From Chloroflexota bacterium (lineage in GTDB: Bacteria; Chloroflexota; Anaerolineae; Anaerolineales; Anaerolineaceae): a DNA stretch of 64,000 nt. The translations under genes were made by a program, and so were the position numbers. The stretch is from NCBI GenBank assembly GCA_029548365.1, contig JAKPNN010000008.1:1-64000 (forward strand). The letters are read 5' to 3'. A model generated the notes under the pieces. It had not been told where the DNA came from and did not search any database. It was given only the letters and a program-made list of their open reading frames with translations. Of the stretch, positions 62,438-64,000 are shown piece by piece (position 1 is the stretch's first letter; each line of letters starts with the position of its first letter).

Positions 62438-63484
62438 TCAATTCAACAGGTACGCCAGGCACCATTCAGCCGTAGCAATCAGGGCTTCGGTGTGAGTGCG
62501 TTCATAATTGTGAGAAGCATCAACCCCCGGTCCGATCAGGGCTACCGCTACATCACCGCCTGCACGCCAGAAGGCGCCGCCATCCGATCCATAAAATGGA
62601 TAAATATCAACTTTATAGGGGATGTCGTATTCTTCCGCCAGGGCACGCAGGCGCTGGCTGAGCCCGTGATGATAGGGCCCGCCTGAATCTTTAACGCATA
62701 GAGTGGCATAAAACTCATCCGAGGTTTGCCCGTCGCCCACCGCAGCCATATCGACTGCCACCAGCTCGCTCACCTGGGGTGGAATCCCGGCTGCTGCACC
62801 ATGACCGACCTCTTCGTAATTGCTGATGTGCAGGACAGTGTTCACTTTGGGTTTTTCGCCAGCAGCAGCGATGGCTTTGGCTGCGTAGATCACGCAGGCC
62901 ACGCAGGCTTTGTCATCCAGGTGTCGCGAGCGGATAAAACCCGCCGTTCTCTCCACCCGGGGGTCAAAGGCGACAAAATCGCCGACCTCGATTCCTAATG
63001 CCCGGGTCTCATTAGCGCTGCTTGTGCGTGCATCCAGGCGCACCTCCATGGTGTCATCGTTGCGTTCTGATTTGCTCACATCCTGGCCGTGGATATGGAC
63101 AGAGGCTTTGGCGAGAAGCAGGCTGCCCCGCAAAGTATCTCCAGCCCGAGTGAACACGTTCACGCCCTCACCTTCAACGGTGTTCCAAGCAAAACCGCCC
63201 AGTTTGGTCAACTTAAGTCTGCCGTTGTATTTAATGTCTTTAACCATCGCGCCCAGGGTGTCCACATGGGCGGTTAATGCGCGCCAGGGGCCGTCCGTCT
63301 CGCCAGGAAGCGTGGCGACCAGGGCGCCTTTGCGGGTTCTTTCCAATGCGATTCCCGGCAGGTGGGTGAGTTGGTCTTCGCAAAGTTGAATCGCCTGCTC
63401 GGTGAAGCCGGTTGGGCTGGGTGTCTCCAGGAGTTCAGTCAGGAAGCTGATCATCCCATTCAGGTCAAGTTCAGGTAGGTTCAT
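62438..63484 (-). CDS. M42 family metallopeptidase (glutamyl aminopeptidase/endoglucanase-like)
   Basis: The 348-residue dinuclear zinc aminopeptidase has the M42 residues in order: AHVDTLGAMV (His, Asp), RHLDDKACVA (bridging Asp), SNYEEVGHGAAAG (catalytic Glu and Glu ligand), VAVDMAAVG (Asp) and DASHNYERTH (His near the end). Enzymes of this family trim peptides in the cytoplasm as large tetrahedral complexes. The start overlaps the thioesterase stop by 4 nt. Confidence 0.93.
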   Translation of the reverse strand: MNLPELDLNGMISFLTELLETPSPTGFTEQAIQLCEDQLTHLPGIALERTRKGALVATLPGETDGPWRALTAHVDTLGAMVKDIKYNGRLKLTKLGGFAWNTVEGEGVNVFTRAGDTLRGSLLLAKASVHIHGQDVSKSERNDDTMEVRLDARTSSANETRALGIEVGDFVAFDPRVERTAGFIRSRHLDDKACVACVIYAAKAIAAAGEKPKVNTVLHISNYEEVGHGAAAGIPPQVSELVAVDMAAVGDGQTSDEFYATLCVKDSGGPYHHGLSQRLRALAEEYDIPYKVDIYPFYGSDGGAFWRAGGDVAVALIGPGVDASHNYERTHTEALIATAEWCLAYLLN

Positions 63485-63918
63485 GATTCTCCATTCTGCT
63501 CTTCAAATTGTGTCATTTTTTCCCGCCAGTCATCGGGCAGGGGAATGCTTTTTCCAGTTTGGGGGTCATATGTGACCATCACACAGGTACCGCGAGCCAG
63601 GGGGTTGTGCTCTGGTGTTGTTTCGATCTGGAAGGTCAGGGTGAAACTCTTATTACCCAAACGTGTCATACGCAGTCCAACCCTGAGCGCCTGTCCAAAG
63701 AAGATTGGCGCCAGGTAGTCGATATCGATATGCGCCACGAACATCCCGGTGTGCATCGCACGGTTTGGGCTCCAGATTCCAGCTTGCTGATAATAGCCCA
63801 GACGAGCGCTCTCGAGGTAGGTCAGGTAGATGGTATTGTTGACGTGGGCTTGCGGATCCAGGTCTGCAAAACGCACGTTGATGGGGTGGTAATAAGTGTA
63901 GTTTTCATAAATGTTCAT
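63481..63918 (-). CDS. Acyl-CoA thioesterase, 4HBT hotdog fold
   Basis: The protein of 145 residues (ATG at 63918; MNIYENYTYY) is a hotdog-fold thioesterase of the 4-hydroxybenzoyl-CoA/YbgC type. The catalytic Asp is in VRFADLDPQAHVNNTIYLTYLESAR, and HTGMFVAHIDIDYLAPIFFG is the central helix and strand. It hydrolyses acyl-CoA esters; the chain specificity is unknown. It overlaps the M42 peptidase gene by ATGA. The remaining 80 nt to the window end show no gene. Confidence 0.88.
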   Translation of the reverse strand: MNIYENYTYYHPINVRFADLDPQAHVNNTIYLTYLESARLGYYQQAGIWSPNRAMHTGMFVAHIDIDYLAPIFFGQALRVGLRMTRLGNKSFTLTFQIETTPEHNPLARGTCVMVTYDPQTGKSIPLPDDWREKMTQFEEQNGES

Positions 63919-64000
63919 AAGTGGTACCCAGGTTGATTGATATGGAATCACCGTCTAAGTGCAACCAGGCTGGCCGTCATCAAATCCGTTGCAGTCAAAA

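Overview
The window reads as a chromosomal piece of an anaerobic or facultative member of the Chloroflexota, most likely class Anaerolineae. This is inference from gene content and style: many substrate-binding lipoproteins with Thr/Glu/Pro/Val-rich linkers after the lipobox, a secreted peptidase with a FVPLIING-type linker, a fused glycyl-tRNA synthetase, tryptophanase, an iron alcohol dehydrogenase and a PflX-like radical SAM protein. There is no rRNA, phage, integrase or CRISPR array. Most genes are moderately GC-rich; two stretches (about 25860-27060 and 29000-31400) are visibly more AT-rich.

Layout. 1-9155: ubiX, an M48 protease, then a leftward purine-salvage block (adenine deaminase, a BMP-type lipoprotein, and the ATPase and two permeases of a nucleoside/base ABC importer). 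9591-16677: a DnaQ-DinG exonuclease-helicase, a DUF1622 membrane protein, two lipoproteins, a REP-associated tyrosine transposase (RAYT) with REP-like palindromes around and inside it, a decayed tRNA-Leu copy and an intact tRNA-Leu. 17021-20300: lactate permease followed by three small membrane proteins, then a scar where the first codons of an ABC ATPase run into a truncated acetyltransferase. 20721-25514: tryptophanase, a GPH-type symporter coupled to a PHP hydrolase, and a DinB protein. 25704-28748: a single-chain type IIG-like restriction-modification enzyme whose specificity half is AT-rich. 29139-31397: a secreted C39-like peptidase. 31848-40086: a sugar-type ABC importer (malF-like, malG-like, binding protein), an iron alcohol dehydrogenase, YihY, a MazG-like protein and a lipoprotein. 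40380-51342: housekeeping genes (CPBP protease, pcm, mutY, MBL-fold protein, glyQS, recO, cdd, corC, glmU). 51507-59191: tRNA-Gln and a complete five-gene peptide/nickel-type ABC importer with a sixth small membrane gene. 60094-63918: a divergent amidohydrolase, a PflX-like radical SAM protein, an M42 aminopeptidase and a thioesterase.

How the genes work together. The importer plus adenine deaminase forms a purine scavenging unit. The MBL/100-aa/mutY/pcm row overlaps or nearly abuts and looks like a damage-repair operon. glmU-corC-cdd-recO is a compact overlapping operon, with glyQS behind its own promoter. In both operons where the binding-protein gene comes first, a strong hairpin separates it from the rest, which would let the lipoprotein be made in excess. 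At least two genes (ubiX, dinG) have a perfect TATAAT ending 6-7 nt before the start codon and look leaderless.

I found no single obviously new multi-gene defence or metabolic system. The most notable points are the REP palindrome inside the RAYT reading frame, the swapped-looking specificity half of the type IIG enzyme, the two ABC permeases with large unusual insertions, and the gene-decay scars around 16350 and 19990.
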